Source of the DNA: CAVZBW01 sp963778465
GTDB taxonomy: Bacteria > Actinomycetota > Acidimicrobiia > Acidimicrobiales > RAAP-2
NCBI GenBank assembly: GCA_963778465.1
Contig: CAVZUK010000002.1
Coordinates: 1,364,001 to 1,428,000 of the forward strand
Reading direction: 5' to 3'
DNA length: 64,000 bases
The first letter of the stretch is position 1; each line of letters starts with the position of its first letter. The translations under genes were made by a program, and so were the position numbers. A model generated the notes under the pieces. The model had not been told where the DNA came from. It saw only the letters and a list, made by a program, of their open reading frames with translations, and did not search any database. Positions 7,596 to 15,769 of the stretch are shown here, piece by piece.

Positions 7596-8371
7596 CTAGG
7601 TCCCGTTGCCAGTGAAGTCGTCGCACATCCCTCGGGCCCCTCCACCCGCCGGTCGGCTGTGCGGGTTCCCGCCGTCCTTCTGTTGGGTCCCTCTCTCCCC
7701 GTCGTGGCCCTTGGTCACGATTGCCATCGAAAGGGGTCCTCCTCGAGCGCCAGCTCCTTGACGGCGCCGACGCTGACCGGTCCCACCCCGACCACCTCGC
7801 AGACCTCGTCGCCCTCGACGTTCCCGCGCACCGGTGCGGCGTGGTCGAGACGGACGATGAACTTGGGCTTGGCGCTCGTCGGTTGCTCGCCTCGATCCCC
7901 GCAGAGCGCCTCGACCAGGGCATCGGCGGCGTGGGCCTCGGGATCGGGCTCGGCGGCGAAGCGGATCCTCCGGGCCGCGTCCTTTAACTCGCCGAGCGAT
8001 CCCCGGCGGGTCGTGGCCTCCGTCGCCGGGAGGGCCTGCAGCGCCTCCGCGGTGTCGAGGAGGTCCCGGGTGTGCGAAGGTCCCGAGGGTCCGGGAGACG
8101 AAGTGATCGGCCGAGCGGTCCTCTCCGGGTTCGTAGGCCTGCGCGTCCTTGATGGCCTTGGCCAGCAGGGCCTCGATGGTCCCCAAGGGGTTGCGGGCGA
8201 CCGTGGCGGCCCGGAGGCCCTCGGCCAGCTCGACCGGGCGCAGGCCGCGGCCGGGTCGAAGCGCTGCGCCAAGGACAGGACCGAGGCCCGCACGGCGCGC
8301 AGCTCGTCGAGGTCGGTCAACGGATCCTTCCGGCCCGCCAGCTGATCGAGAGCCATCGCCATGGCGACCAC
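7596..8371 (-). pseudogene. decayed DUF222 / HNH endonuclease-type (13E12-like) gene
   Basis: This is a broken copy of the intact gene at 54917-56191. It starts ALDQLAGRKDPLTDLDELRAVRAS, nearly identical to the intact copy. A 2-base insertion (GC) near 8253-8258 then shifts the frame; the sense frame continues elsewhere as TIEALLAKAIKDAQAYEPGEDRSADHF and returns at TRDLLDTAEALQ. Two internal stretches are deleted, after PATEATTRRG and after AAEPDPEA. The frame shifts again after LALEEDPF, and the C-terminal HNH region is missing. No functional nuclease can be made. The upstream 50 bases are also conserved with the intact copy. Confidence 0.88.
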
Positions 8372-8411
8372 CCTACGACGGGGGCATGACGGCTATCGGA
8401 ACTCGGGATAC
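8363..8411 (-). repeat. conserved 5' flank shared with the intact DUF222 gene
   Basis: Read on the minus strand, the bases before the pseudogene start match those before the gene at 54917. They share TCCGATAGCCGTCAT, then CCCCC, then TCGTAGGGTGG just before the start. The duplicated unit therefore included the promoter region, not only the coding part. Confidence 0.7.
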
Positions 8412-8806
8412 TAGCGCTCGTCTCCGTTGATCGGTTCCGAGAGCGCCGTTCGCCAAGCCGGAGGTTGGAACGGATCCGCGAAGTACTGGCTCTCGTGCGC
8501 CACCAGCCCGTCCTCGAAGTCCATGATGCTGACGGAGTAGGTGGGTTGCCCATCGTACGTGATGATGCATTCGGACACCCACGTCGAACCGTGACCGGAG
8601 ATCCGAGTGACGGCGAAGTGCCGGTCCGCCGGGTGGGCGGTTCGCTGGGCCTGTATACGCGAGCGGCCGCGGAAACGCTCACCGGATTGCGGGTAGTCCA
8701 AGATCGCCGCCTCGGAGTAGATCTGGTGCTCGGTGTCGGCGTCGCCGCGCTCGGACGCCTGCCAATGCTCTTCGATGCGCTTGCGAAGCTCATCGCCGGT
8801 ATCCAT
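8411..8806 (-). CDS. NTF2/SnoaL-like domain protein
   Basis: The protein has 131 residues: an N-terminal helix (RKRIEEHWQASERGD), then YSEAAILDYPQSGERFRGRSRIQAQR, the common SnoaL-like cone-fold pattern of a steroid-isomerase or cyclase-type pocket. No catalytic residue set is diagnostic, so the substrate is unknown. It is divergent from another NTF2-like gene 113 bases away, and its 3' end abuts the flank of the DUF222 pseudogene. Confidence 0.75.
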   Translation of the reverse strand: MDTGDELRKRIEEHWQASERGDADTEHQIYSEAAILDYPQSGERFRGRSRIQAQRTAHPADRHFAVTRISGHGSTWVSECIITYDGQPTYSVSIMDFEDGLVAHESQYFADPFQPPAWRTALSEPINGDER

Positions 8807-8918
8807 GTGACGCTCCCCTCGGATGGAGGCTGGGTGCCCGGCCCAAGGCTAAGGGTGACCAGGCGCTTCTGCACGGCGATCGCCAGGGCTCGTGGCTTCG
8901 TTGTGGTTAAGGTGCCCC

Positions 8919-9314
8919 ATGGCCGATCCAAAAGCCGCCGAAGCCGTCGTCCGGAGATTCGTCGAAGCGTTCGGAAGCGGTGACCTCGAGGGGCTGCGAT
9001 CGCTTCTTGCCGACGACTTCGTCGGGCACGTCACGACGGCCTGTGGCGGCACCCGGGAGGTGAGCGCCAGCGAGTACATCGAGAGCGTGGCCCAGATGGA
9101 CGTCGGGACCGCGAGCCTCCGTCTGGACCTCCCCGACGTGACGACGATGGACGACGACACCGTCCTCGCCATGGTGGAGGTGCATGCGTCCCGGAGGGGC
9201 AGGTCGCTGCACAACTTCAGCGCCCAGCTGGCCAGGATGGCCGGAGGTCGACTCGCCGAACTGTGGATGGTCGAAGCGGAGCCGGCGGAGAGCGACGCGT
9301 TCTGGGCCACCTGA
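8919..9314 (+). CDS. NTF2/SnoaL-like domain protein
   Basis: The protein has 131 residues from the ATG at 8919 (MADPKAAEAVVRRFVEAFGSGDLEGLRSLLADDF). FxxAFxxGDxxxLxxLLADDFVxH is the usual SnoaL-like opening. The C-terminal half has RLAELWMVEAEP. A longer frame opens 27 bases earlier, but the ATG gives the standard domain border. It is divergent from the NTF2-like gene on the minus strand; the two are not close copies. Substrate unknown. Confidence 0.8.
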   Translation: MADPKAAEAVVRRFVEAFGSGDLEGLRSLLADDFVGHVTTACGGTREVSASEYIESVAQMDVGTASLRLDLPDVTTMDDDTVLAMVEVHASRRGRSLHNFSAQLARMAGGRLAELWMVEAEPAESDAFWAT

Positions 9315-9433
9315 CGCGGGTGGGAAGGTTGGCGGGGGCAGTGCCGCGACCCGGAATCCGCGCAGACGACGGGACATCATTGGTGCGGTGCCCAACGCTC
9401 CAACCATCCCCGGAACGGCAAGGAGTCTCCGCG

Positions 9434-9910
9434 ATGACCGATGTCATCTATCGATACGTCCCACACCACCGCACTCTGGCCAAGCTCGAGCACGCCGCAA
9501 GGGGTCCGGTGAGGGTTGCCGAGCAACTCCCGAGCGGCAATGCCCCGGCTCGCTTCAACGCCTGGCTGGCCGTCAAGGTGACCACCGGAGTCGGCACCAT
9601 GTGGTGCGCCTATGCGTTCGCAGCCCTGGCCTTTGTCAGCCTGCCCGCGGCGATCAGCTCACATAGCGCCGTCGAGCTCGTCTCCTGGGTCTCTCAGACC
9701 TTCCTGCAGTTGGTCCTGTTGTCGGTGATCATCGTGGGCCAAAACGTCTTGGCCGCCGCAGCAGACAAGCGGTCGGAGGCCACCTACAACGACGCGGACG
9801 CCGTGCTGCACGAGGTCGTCAAGCTCCAAGAGCACCTGCTCGCACAAGACCGAGCGCTCCAGGACCTCCGGGACAAGCTGAGCCGGATCGGGACCCAAGA
9901 GGGCGCCTGA
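9434..9910 (+). CDS. small two-helix membrane protein, DUF1003 / low-affinity iron permease-like
   Basis: The protein has 158 residues. A basic N-terminal part precedes two hydrophobic helices (around 60-85 and 95-120). GQNVLAAAADKRSEATYNDADAVLHE and a charged coiled tail (KLQEHLLAQDRALQDLRDKL) follow. Two helices followed by QN...ADKR resembles DUF1003 and small Fet4-like proteins; metal transport is not shown. The start at 9434 has a good ribosome site (AAGGAG) 7 bases upstream; the longer frame does not. Confidence 0.7.
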   Translation: MTDVIYRYVPHHRTLAKLEHAARGPVRVAEQLPSGNAPARFNAWLAVKVTTGVGTMWCAYAFAALAFVSLPAAISSHSAVELVSWVSQTFLQLVLLSVIIVGQNVLAAAADKRSEATYNDADAVLHEVVKLQEHLLAQDRALQDLRDKLSRIGTQEGA

Positions 9911-9935
9911 GAATTGGAAACCGAAAAGAACCCGG

Positions 9936-11612
9936 TCAGGCCACGCGATCGCCCACGGCACGGTCGAGATCGGTGGCGTCCTCGGAGGTGAGCGGGCGGT
10001 AGTCCCCGGTGGGGACCGGCCTCCACCAGATCGGGTCCGGCCCGTGCCAACGCTCCTGGCGGAGGGCGCGCTTCAAGACCTTGCTCGTCGCGGTGAGGGG
10101 CAGCTCGGCGCAGATCCGCACGAACCTCGGCGCCCACTTGGTGCCCAGGTCCTCCTGGGCCTCGAGGAAGGAGGCGAAGCCCTCCGGATCCCACTCGACG
10201 CCGGGGAGCAGCTGGAGGGCCGCCATCACCTGGTCACCGACCGCCCGATCGGGCACCGCGTAGACGGCCGCCAGGACGACGTCGGGATGGCGCATGAGGA
10301 TGCGCTCCACGGGCGCCACGGCGAAGTTCTCGCCGTCCACTCGCAGCCACTCCTGGTCCCGTCCGGCGAAGTGCAGGAATCCGTCCGCGTCCTTGTAGAC
10401 CAGGTCGCCGGTCCAGTACCAACCCTGTCGGACGCGGGCCGACTCCGCCTGGTCGTTGCGCCAATAGCCCTCGAAGTCGGCACCCCCGGTGGTGCTCACC
10501 ATCTCGCCGATGGCCTCGTCCGCGTTGAGGAGGCGGCCGCGCTCGTCGAAGCGGGCCAGCGCGCGCTCCTCTCCGGTGGCCGGGTCGAGCACGAGGATGC
10601 CCTCGCCGGCCGGGCCCAGGGCCCCCGGCGGCGTATCGGCCGTCCGGCTCACCGAGGCCCCGCCCTCGGTGGACCCGTAGGAGTCGACCACGGGGCAGCC
10701 GAAGCGCTCGGAGAACCGCCCGACGTCCCCCGGCGCCGCTTCGTTCCCGAAGACGAGACGCAGCGTGTTGTCGGCGTCGTCGGGCCGCTCCGGTGTCGCC
10801 AGGACGTAGGAGAGGGGTTTGCCGACGTAGTTGAAGTAGGTGACGCCGAATCGCCGGACGTCCGGAAGGAAGCCGGAGGCCGAGAAGCGACCGGTCGTGG
10901 GCAGGGCGACGGTCGAGCCGGCGGCCAACGCGGGCGCCCAACCGGCCATCAGCGCATTGGAGTGGAACAGGGGCATCGCCAGGTAGACGACGTCGGTGGG
11001 GGACAGGCCGAACATCTCCGAGGCCTTGTTCCCGATGCGCGCGAGGCGTCCCTGGGTGCAGCGGCAGGCCTTTGGCGCCCCCGAGGTGCCCGACGTGAAG
11101 ATGAGGTAGCCGAGGCGGTCGGGGCCGATCGTCGGGTCGGCCACGTCGGCCACGCTCACGGCTCCGAGGTCGCGCAGGCGGCCGTGGTACTCCTCGTCGT
11201 CGACCACGAGCACGCGCGGGTTGCCCCGCCGGACCGTCCCGACGGGAGACCCGATATCGCGACCGTCGATCAGTGGGAGGTACGAGGCCGAGACGACGAC
11301 CGACTGGCACTCCGTGTGCGTCAGATCACGCACCAGGTCGTCGCCGCGGTGCGTGGTGTTCCCGCCCACCATGACCGCGCCGGCGAGCGCCGTCGCCTGG
11401 AGCCAGAGGACGAACTCGTCGACGTTGTCCATGAGGAAGGCGACGTGGAAGTGGCCCGGCGCCCGCAGCTCCGACAGGAGGGCCGCTCTTGCCGCCGCCG
11501 CGGCGGCGACCTCGGCGTGCGTCCGTGACGTGCCGGCGGTCAGGAGCCCGCTCCGTTCGTCCCGGCTGCGCGCCAGGATCATCTCGGCGATGGTGAGCGG
11601 GGGGTCCGTCAC
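9936..11612 (-). CDS. fatty-acid-CoA ligase, FadD17-like
   Basis: The protein has 558 residues of the ANL superfamily. The AMP-binding P-loop reads IFTSGTSGAPKACRC, the later motif DSYGSTEGG, then YWTGDLVYKDADGF with the hinge Asp; SKVLKRALRQE near the C-terminus holds the catalytic Lys. HVAFLMDNVDEFVLWLQATALAGAVMVGGN with a following HRGDDL is typical of FadD17/FadD1-type synthetases, which in mycobacteria lie among sterol genes. The GTG start at 11612 overlaps the upstream isochorismatase-fold gene (GTGA), which excludes the longer frame. Likely role: CoA activation of a lipid or sterol acid. Confidence 0.87.
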   Translation of the reverse strand: MTDPPLTIAEMILARSRDERSGLLTAGTSRTHAEVAAAAAARAALLSELRAPGHFHVAFLMDNVDEFVLWLQATALAGAVMVGGNTTHRGDDLVRDLTHTECQSVVVSASYLPLIDGRDIGSPVGTVRRGNPRVLVVDDEEYHGRLRDLGAVSVADVADPTIGPDRLGYLIFTSGTSGAPKACRCTQGRLARIGNKASEMFGLSPTDVVYLAMPLFHSNALMAGWAPALAAGSTVALPTTGRFSASGFLPDVRRFGVTYFNYVGKPLSYVLATPERPDDADNTLRLVFGNEAAPGDVGRFSERFGCPVVDSYGSTEGGASVSRTADTPPGALGPAGEGILVLDPATGEERALARFDERGRLLNADEAIGEMVSTTGGADFEGYWRNDQAESARVRQGWYWTGDLVYKDADGFLHFAGRDQEWLRVDGENFAVAPVERILMRHPDVVLAAVYAVPDRAVGDQVMAALQLLPGVEWDPEGFASFLEAQEDLGTKWAPRFVRICAELPLTATSKVLKRALRQERWHGPDPIWWRPVPTGDYRPLTSEDATDLDRAVGDRVA

Positions 11613-12274
11613 CCGGATGTCTGGTTGGCGGGCGCCGGCAGCGCCGCGATGATCTCGTCCACGGTGGTGACCAGGGTGATGAGGGACAGCGAGTTCTCGA
11701 TCACGGTGCGAGCGTAGGAGGGGGGCACCCCGGCCACCGCGTCCCTCGGCAGCACCACCTGGTAGCCGAGGTTGACCGCCTCGATGCAGAGGCCCGTGAT
11801 GGCGACGTTGACGGAGACGCCCGTCGGGATCACGACGTGCACGCCGAGGTTGCGCAGGATCGTGTCGAGCGACGTGCCCGTAAACGGCGAGACGCCGTGG
11901 GCCCTCCAGCACCACAGATCCGTCGGGCCCGGCTCGAGCTCGGGGAGCACCTCGGTTGCCGGGGTCCCCGCCAGCATGTGCTCGGGCCGACGGAGCACCG
12001 CGGAGTGCAGCGGCGTGTTGATCACGGTGCCCGCCCGATCGGGTCGGAATTCGGCCGTGCAGTGCACGACCGGGACGCCCGCCGTTCGGGCGCTGCGGAG
12101 GAGGCGAGCGGCGTTGGCCACCACGTTCCCCTCGGCTGCGGCGGCGGCCAGCTCGGGGAACGAGGCCAGATCGCCCATCACGCCGCGCTGCAGCTCCATG
12201 GTGAGGACCGCGGCCCGGGGCCGATCACCGCTCCGATCGGCGCCTTCGAGCAGGGTCTGGAGATTGACGGGCAC
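11609..12274 (-). CDS. isochorismatase-fold protein lacking the catalytic triad
   Basis: The protein has 221 residues and the cysteine-hydrolase fold. The usual Asp-Lys-Cys triad is absent: the strand-1 motif xxDxQ reads LTMELQRG (Glu), the Lys before SxF reads RAHGVSPFTGT, and GvaTdvCV reads GVSVNVAITG (Ala in place of Cys). Fold glycines and the following helix (EAVNLGYQV) are kept. It sits between two FadD genes, overlapping one by 4 bases and 23 bases from the other. A non-hydrolytic binding role or a divergent reaction is possible. The GTG start follows GGGGAGG. Confidence 0.8.
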   Translation of the reverse strand: MPVNLQTLLEGADRSGDRPRAAVLTMELQRGVMGDLASFPELAAAAAEGNVVANAARLLRSARTAGVPVVHCTAEFRPDRAGTVINTPLHSAVLRRPEHMLAGTPATEVLPELEPGPTDLWCWRAHGVSPFTGTSLDTILRNLGVHVVIPTGVSVNVAITGLCIEAVNLGYQVVLPRDAVAGVPPSYARTVIENSLSLITLVTTVDEIIAALPAPANQTSG

Positions 12275-12297
12275 GGCGGCCTCCCCTTCTCTCTGCC

Positions 12298-14001
12298 TCA
12301 GCCAGCCGTGCCGGCCGCACCAGCCGCGCCCACGGAGCTGGTCTCCGATTGCGTCGCCCCCGACGGCGACTCCTCGGCGTCGGGGGACTTGATGATCTCC
12401 TTGGCCCACGGGTAGTCGGGCTTGCCGCTCGGAGAGCGCTCAATCTCGGGGACCGTGTGCAGCCTGCGCGGCAGCTTGTAGCCCGCGATCACGTTCCGGC
12501 AGTGCTCCTGGATGCTCTCGAGCGTCGGCGTCTTGCCGGGTCGGGGGGCCACGATCGCCGCCACCGTCTCGCCCCACCGTTCGTCGGGTGCGCCGACCAC
12601 GATGGCGTCGAACACGTCGGGATGGGAGCGGACGGCCGACTCGACCTCCTCGGGGAAGATCTTCTCGCCGCCCGAGTTGATGCAGATCGAGCCCCGGCCG
12701 AGAAGGGTGATCGAGCCGTCGGCCTCCACCGTGGCGAAGTCACCAGGGATGGCCCAGCGCTCCCCGTCGATCTCGACGAACACCTCCGCCGACTTGACGG
12801 GGTCGTTGTAGTAGCCGATCGGGACGTCGCCCCCCCGGCCGATCTTGCCGATCACCCCGGATCCCGGCCGGACCAGCTGCATCCGCTCGTCGAACACGAC
12901 CGTGCGGCCCAGGGGGCGGACGGTGGGCCCGCTGCGCATCTTGGTGTTGCCGGGGGTGACCATCGTCATCCCGTTGCTCCCCGTCTCCGACGAGCCGATG
13001 GCGTCGGTCATGGCGATGTTGGGCAGGACGCGGAAGAACTCGTCCTTGACCGGCGCAGAGAACAACGCAGCCGTCGACACCACCGCCAGCAGGGACGAGA
13101 GGTCGTAGTCGCTCCCACGCTGGGCGAGCGTCTCCACGAGGGGCTTGCCCATGGCGTCCCCCGTCACCATGACGGTGTTGATCCGCTCCTTCCCGACCAG
13201 CTCCCAGACGAGATGCGGGTCGAACTTGGCCACGAGGACGATCTTCGAGCCGACGAACCCACCGCCCATCACCGACCACTGGGTCGCGCCGTGCATGAGG
13301 GGCGCGATAGGGAGCTGGGTCATGGGTCCCGAGGCGAGACCCTTGGCCACCATGTCCTCGGGCCGCTCCACTCGGGTGTTGGTGAGCGGGTCGGTGCCGC
13401 CGCCGAGGGCGTAGAAGACGTCCCGGTGGCGCCACATCACGCCCTTGGGCATGCCGGTGGTCCCGCCCGTGTAGAGGATGTAGAGGTCGTCCGCCGAGCG
13501 GGGAGCGAAGTCGCGACCGGGGTCGCCCGAGGCCATCGCCTCCTCGTAGCGGACCGTCCCGGGCGACGGGTCGTCGAACGCCGTCCCGTCCTCGATGACG
13601 ATCACGTGGCGCAGGTCGGGCACGTCCGGGAGGATCTTTGCGACGCGCTCGGAGAACTCACGCTGGTGGATCAGGGCCTTCAGGTCGGCGTTGGCAAAGA
13701 GATAGCGCAGCTCGTCCTCGACGTAGCGGTAGTTGATGTTGATCCACACCGCCCGCAGCTTGAAGACGGCCAGCGCCGTCTCGACCCACTCGACCGAGTT
13801 GTAGGCGTAGATGCCCACGTGGTCGCCGCGCCCGATGCCGTTCGCGGCCAGATGATGTGCCAGGCGGTTGGCCCTCTCCTCCATCTCCGCGTAGGTGCGG
13901 CGTTCGCCGTTCGCCACGATGTACTCGCGGTCACCGAACTCGTCGGCGGCGGCTTCGAACAGGTCGGCGAGGTTGAATTCCACGGCGTCAGAGTAGGACA
14001 A
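12298..14001 (-). CDS. acyl-CoA synthetase, FadD19-like
   Basis: The protein has 567 residues. It opens with FNLADLFEAAADEFGDREYIV and carries the AMP-binding motif YTGGTTGMPKGVMWRH near residue 180, ssETGSNG, YYNDPVKSAE, the hinge region LLGRGSICINSGGEKIFPEEVE and a C-terminal SPSGKPDY with the catalytic Lys. This subgroup includes FadD19 and other sterol side-chain CoA ligases of actinobacteria. A low-complexity tail (SVGAAGAAGTAG) follows. It lies 39 bases after the next synthetase and 23 before the isochorismatase-fold gene: one operon. Exact substrate unproven. Confidence 0.87.
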   Translation of the reverse strand: MSYSDAVEFNLADLFEAAADEFGDREYIVANGERRTYAEMEERANRLAHHLAANGIGRGDHVGIYAYNSVEWVETALAVFKLRAVWININYRYVEDELRYLFANADLKALIHQREFSERVAKILPDVPDLRHVIVIEDGTAFDDPSPGTVRYEEAMASGDPGRDFAPRSADDLYILYTGGTTGMPKGVMWRHRDVFYALGGGTDPLTNTRVERPEDMVAKGLASGPMTQLPIAPLMHGATQWSVMGGGFVGSKIVLVAKFDPHLVWELVGKERINTVMVTGDAMGKPLVETLAQRGSDYDLSSLLAVVSTAALFSAPVKDEFFRVLPNIAMTDAIGSSETGSNGMTMVTPGNTKMRSGPTVRPLGRTVVFDERMQLVRPGSGVIGKIGRGGDVPIGYYNDPVKSAEVFVEIDGERWAIPGDFATVEADGSITLLGRGSICINSGGEKIFPEEVESAVRSHPDVFDAIVVGAPDERWGETVAAIVAPRPGKTPTLESIQEHCRNVIAGYKLPRRLHTVPEIERSPSGKPDYPWAKEIIKSPDAEESPSGATQSETSSVGAAGAAGTAG

Positions 14002-14040
14002 GTTCCTGCCCGGGCATCCGCCGGGCCATGGGCCGGGGGC

Positions 14041-15663
14041 CTAACCCTGGGCCGCCATCCAGGCGATGGTCTCGTCCCGCTGCCGGCGGTAGTCCACCTT
14101 GCCCGACGGGGAGCGGCCGATGGAGGGCACGGCGCGCACACGCTGGGGCGCCTTGTAGCCCGCCAGCTGACCCTTGACGTGGGCGATCAGCTCCGCCTCG
14201 TCGAAGTCGGCACCCTCGGGCACCTCCACGACGGCGACGACCTCCTCGCCGAATTGCTCGTTGGGCACCCCCACCACCACGGCGTCCCGGACGGCGGCGT
14301 GGGTCTTCAAGGCCTCCTCGACCTCCTCGGGGTACACCTTCTCGCCCGCGCTGTTGATGCTCACCGAGCCCCGGCCGAGCAGCCGGATCCCGCCGTCCTC
14401 CGTGACCTGGGCGAAGTCCCCCGGGATGGAGTAGCGCACGCCGTCGATGACCCGGAAGGTGGCCGCGGACTTGTCGGGGTCCTTGTAATAGCCGAGCGGG
14501 TTGCGCCCTCCGAGGGCGAGCACCCCGACCTCCTCCGACCCCGGCTCGATCTCGTAGTCGCCCGTGGTCGAGATCACCCTCACGTTGGGACCGAGGGTGA
14601 ACTGCGCCGTGTGCTGGGTCTGGTCGGTGGTCGACACCGAGACGCCGACGCCGATCGCCTCGGAGGAGGAGAACGCGTCCACGAGGAGCAAGCCCGGGTG
14701 GTGGCGCAGCAGTCCCCTCTTGACCTCCTCGCTCCACATGGCGCCCGAGGAGATGATGCCGACCATGGACGAGAGGTCCCACCTGTCGGGCTCGGCGTCC
14801 AGCGCGCCGAGCATGGGTCGGGCGAAGGGATCGCCGACGATCACGAGGACGTTCACCTTCTCCCGCTCGACGGCGTCGAGCATCTCCTCTGGGTCGTAGT
14901 GGCGGGTCGTGAGGAGGACGACGGTGCCGCCCTCGCCGAGCGTCTCCCACGACGTGAAGCACCCCGTGCCGTGCATGAGGGGACATGCGGGCATGAGGGT
15001 CATCCCGGGTCCGTTGGCCACCAGTTCCTTGCGGACGTCATCGACGTCTCCCTCGGGGGGAAAGCGCCGCAGGCCCGACTTGTTGAGCAGGGCAAAGAGA
15101 TCGTCCTGTCGCCACATGACGCCCTTGGGCATGCCGGTGGTCCCCCCCGTGTACAGGAGGATCAGGTCGTCGGGCCCTCGACCCCAGGGCGCGTCGGGGC
15201 GATCGCCGGCCACGCTCACCACGTCCTCGTAGGAAACCGCCCAGTCCGGACAGGGGCCACTCCCGTCGTCGACCCAGAGCCAGCTGTGGATCCGGGGAAC
15301 CTCGTCTTTGATCTCGGAGATGCGGTCGACGAAGGACCCGTGGAAGACGACCACGACGGTGTCGGAGTCGTCCCACAGGTATGCCAGCTCGCGCTTCGTG
15401 TAGCGGTAGTTGGTGTTGACCGGCACGAGCCCCACCTTGGTGGCCGCAGAGACGGTCTCGAGGTACTCGGGGCAATTCGTGAGGTAGATCGCCACCTTGT
15501 CCTGCTGCTCGACGCCCCTGCCGAGGAGCCAGCGAGCCACGCCGTCGGCCCGGTGGTCGAACTCGCCCCAGGTCACGCGGCGCTCGCCCTGGATGATCGC
15601 GACCGCCCCGGGTTGGACGTCGGCCACGGTTTCCCAGATGTCGGCGAGGTTCCAGCGGGTCAT
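14041..15663 (-). CDS. acyl-CoA synthetase (FadD), first gene of the operon
   Basis: The protein has 540 residues and is a paralogue of the downstream synthetase with the same landmarks: YTGGTTGMPKGVMWRQ, FSSSEAIG, YYKDPDKSAATF, LLGRGSVSINSAGEKVYPEEVEEAL and the terminal SPSGKVDYR holding the catalytic Lys. The ATG at 15663 begins MTRWNLADIWETVADVQPGAVA, aligned with the start of its paralogue, so the longer frame upstream is not used. It is likely transcribed leftward from the region holding the 11-bp inverted repeat at 15701-15730. Function: ATP-dependent CoA thioester formation on a lipid or sterol acid (inferred). Confidence 0.87.
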   Translation of the reverse strand: MTRWNLADIWETVADVQPGAVAIIQGERRVTWGEFDHRADGVARWLLGRGVEQQDKVAIYLTNCPEYLETVSAATKVGLVPVNTNYRYTKRELAYLWDDSDTVVVVFHGSFVDRISEIKDEVPRIHSWLWVDDGSGPCPDWAVSYEDVVSVAGDRPDAPWGRGPDDLILLYTGGTTGMPKGVMWRQDDLFALLNKSGLRRFPPEGDVDDVRKELVANGPGMTLMPACPLMHGTGCFTSWETLGEGGTVVLLTTRHYDPEEMLDAVEREKVNVLVIVGDPFARPMLGALDAEPDRWDLSSMVGIISSGAMWSEEVKRGLLRHHPGLLLVDAFSSSEAIGVGVSVSTTDQTQHTAQFTLGPNVRVISTTGDYEIEPGSEEVGVLALGGRNPLGYYKDPDKSAATFRVIDGVRYSIPGDFAQVTEDGGIRLLGRGSVSINSAGEKVYPEEVEEALKTHAAVRDAVVVGVPNEQFGEEVVAVVEVPEGADFDEAELIAHVKGQLAGYKAPQRVRAVPSIGRSPSGKVDYRRQRDETIAWMAAQG

Positions 15664-15700
15664 GGCCCCCCTGTCTACTCGCGGGACCCTACGTCGGGCC

Positions 15701-15730
15701 CCCACCCGGTCCACCCCCAGACCGGGTGGG
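15701..15730. promoter_or_regulatory. 11-bp perfect inverted repeat in a divergent promoter region
   Basis: CCCACCCGGTC (15701-15711) and GACCGGGTGGG (15720-15730) are separated by 8 bases. They lie between the divergent starts of the FadD operon (-) and the flippase gene (+). Position and symmetry fit a repressor operator; a transcript hairpin is the alternative. It does not match the AAC-n-GTT type KstR site. Confidence 0.5.
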
Positions 15731-15769
15731 CCTTGTCTCGGTCCCGCCCCCGGGCCGGCCGTAGAGTGA

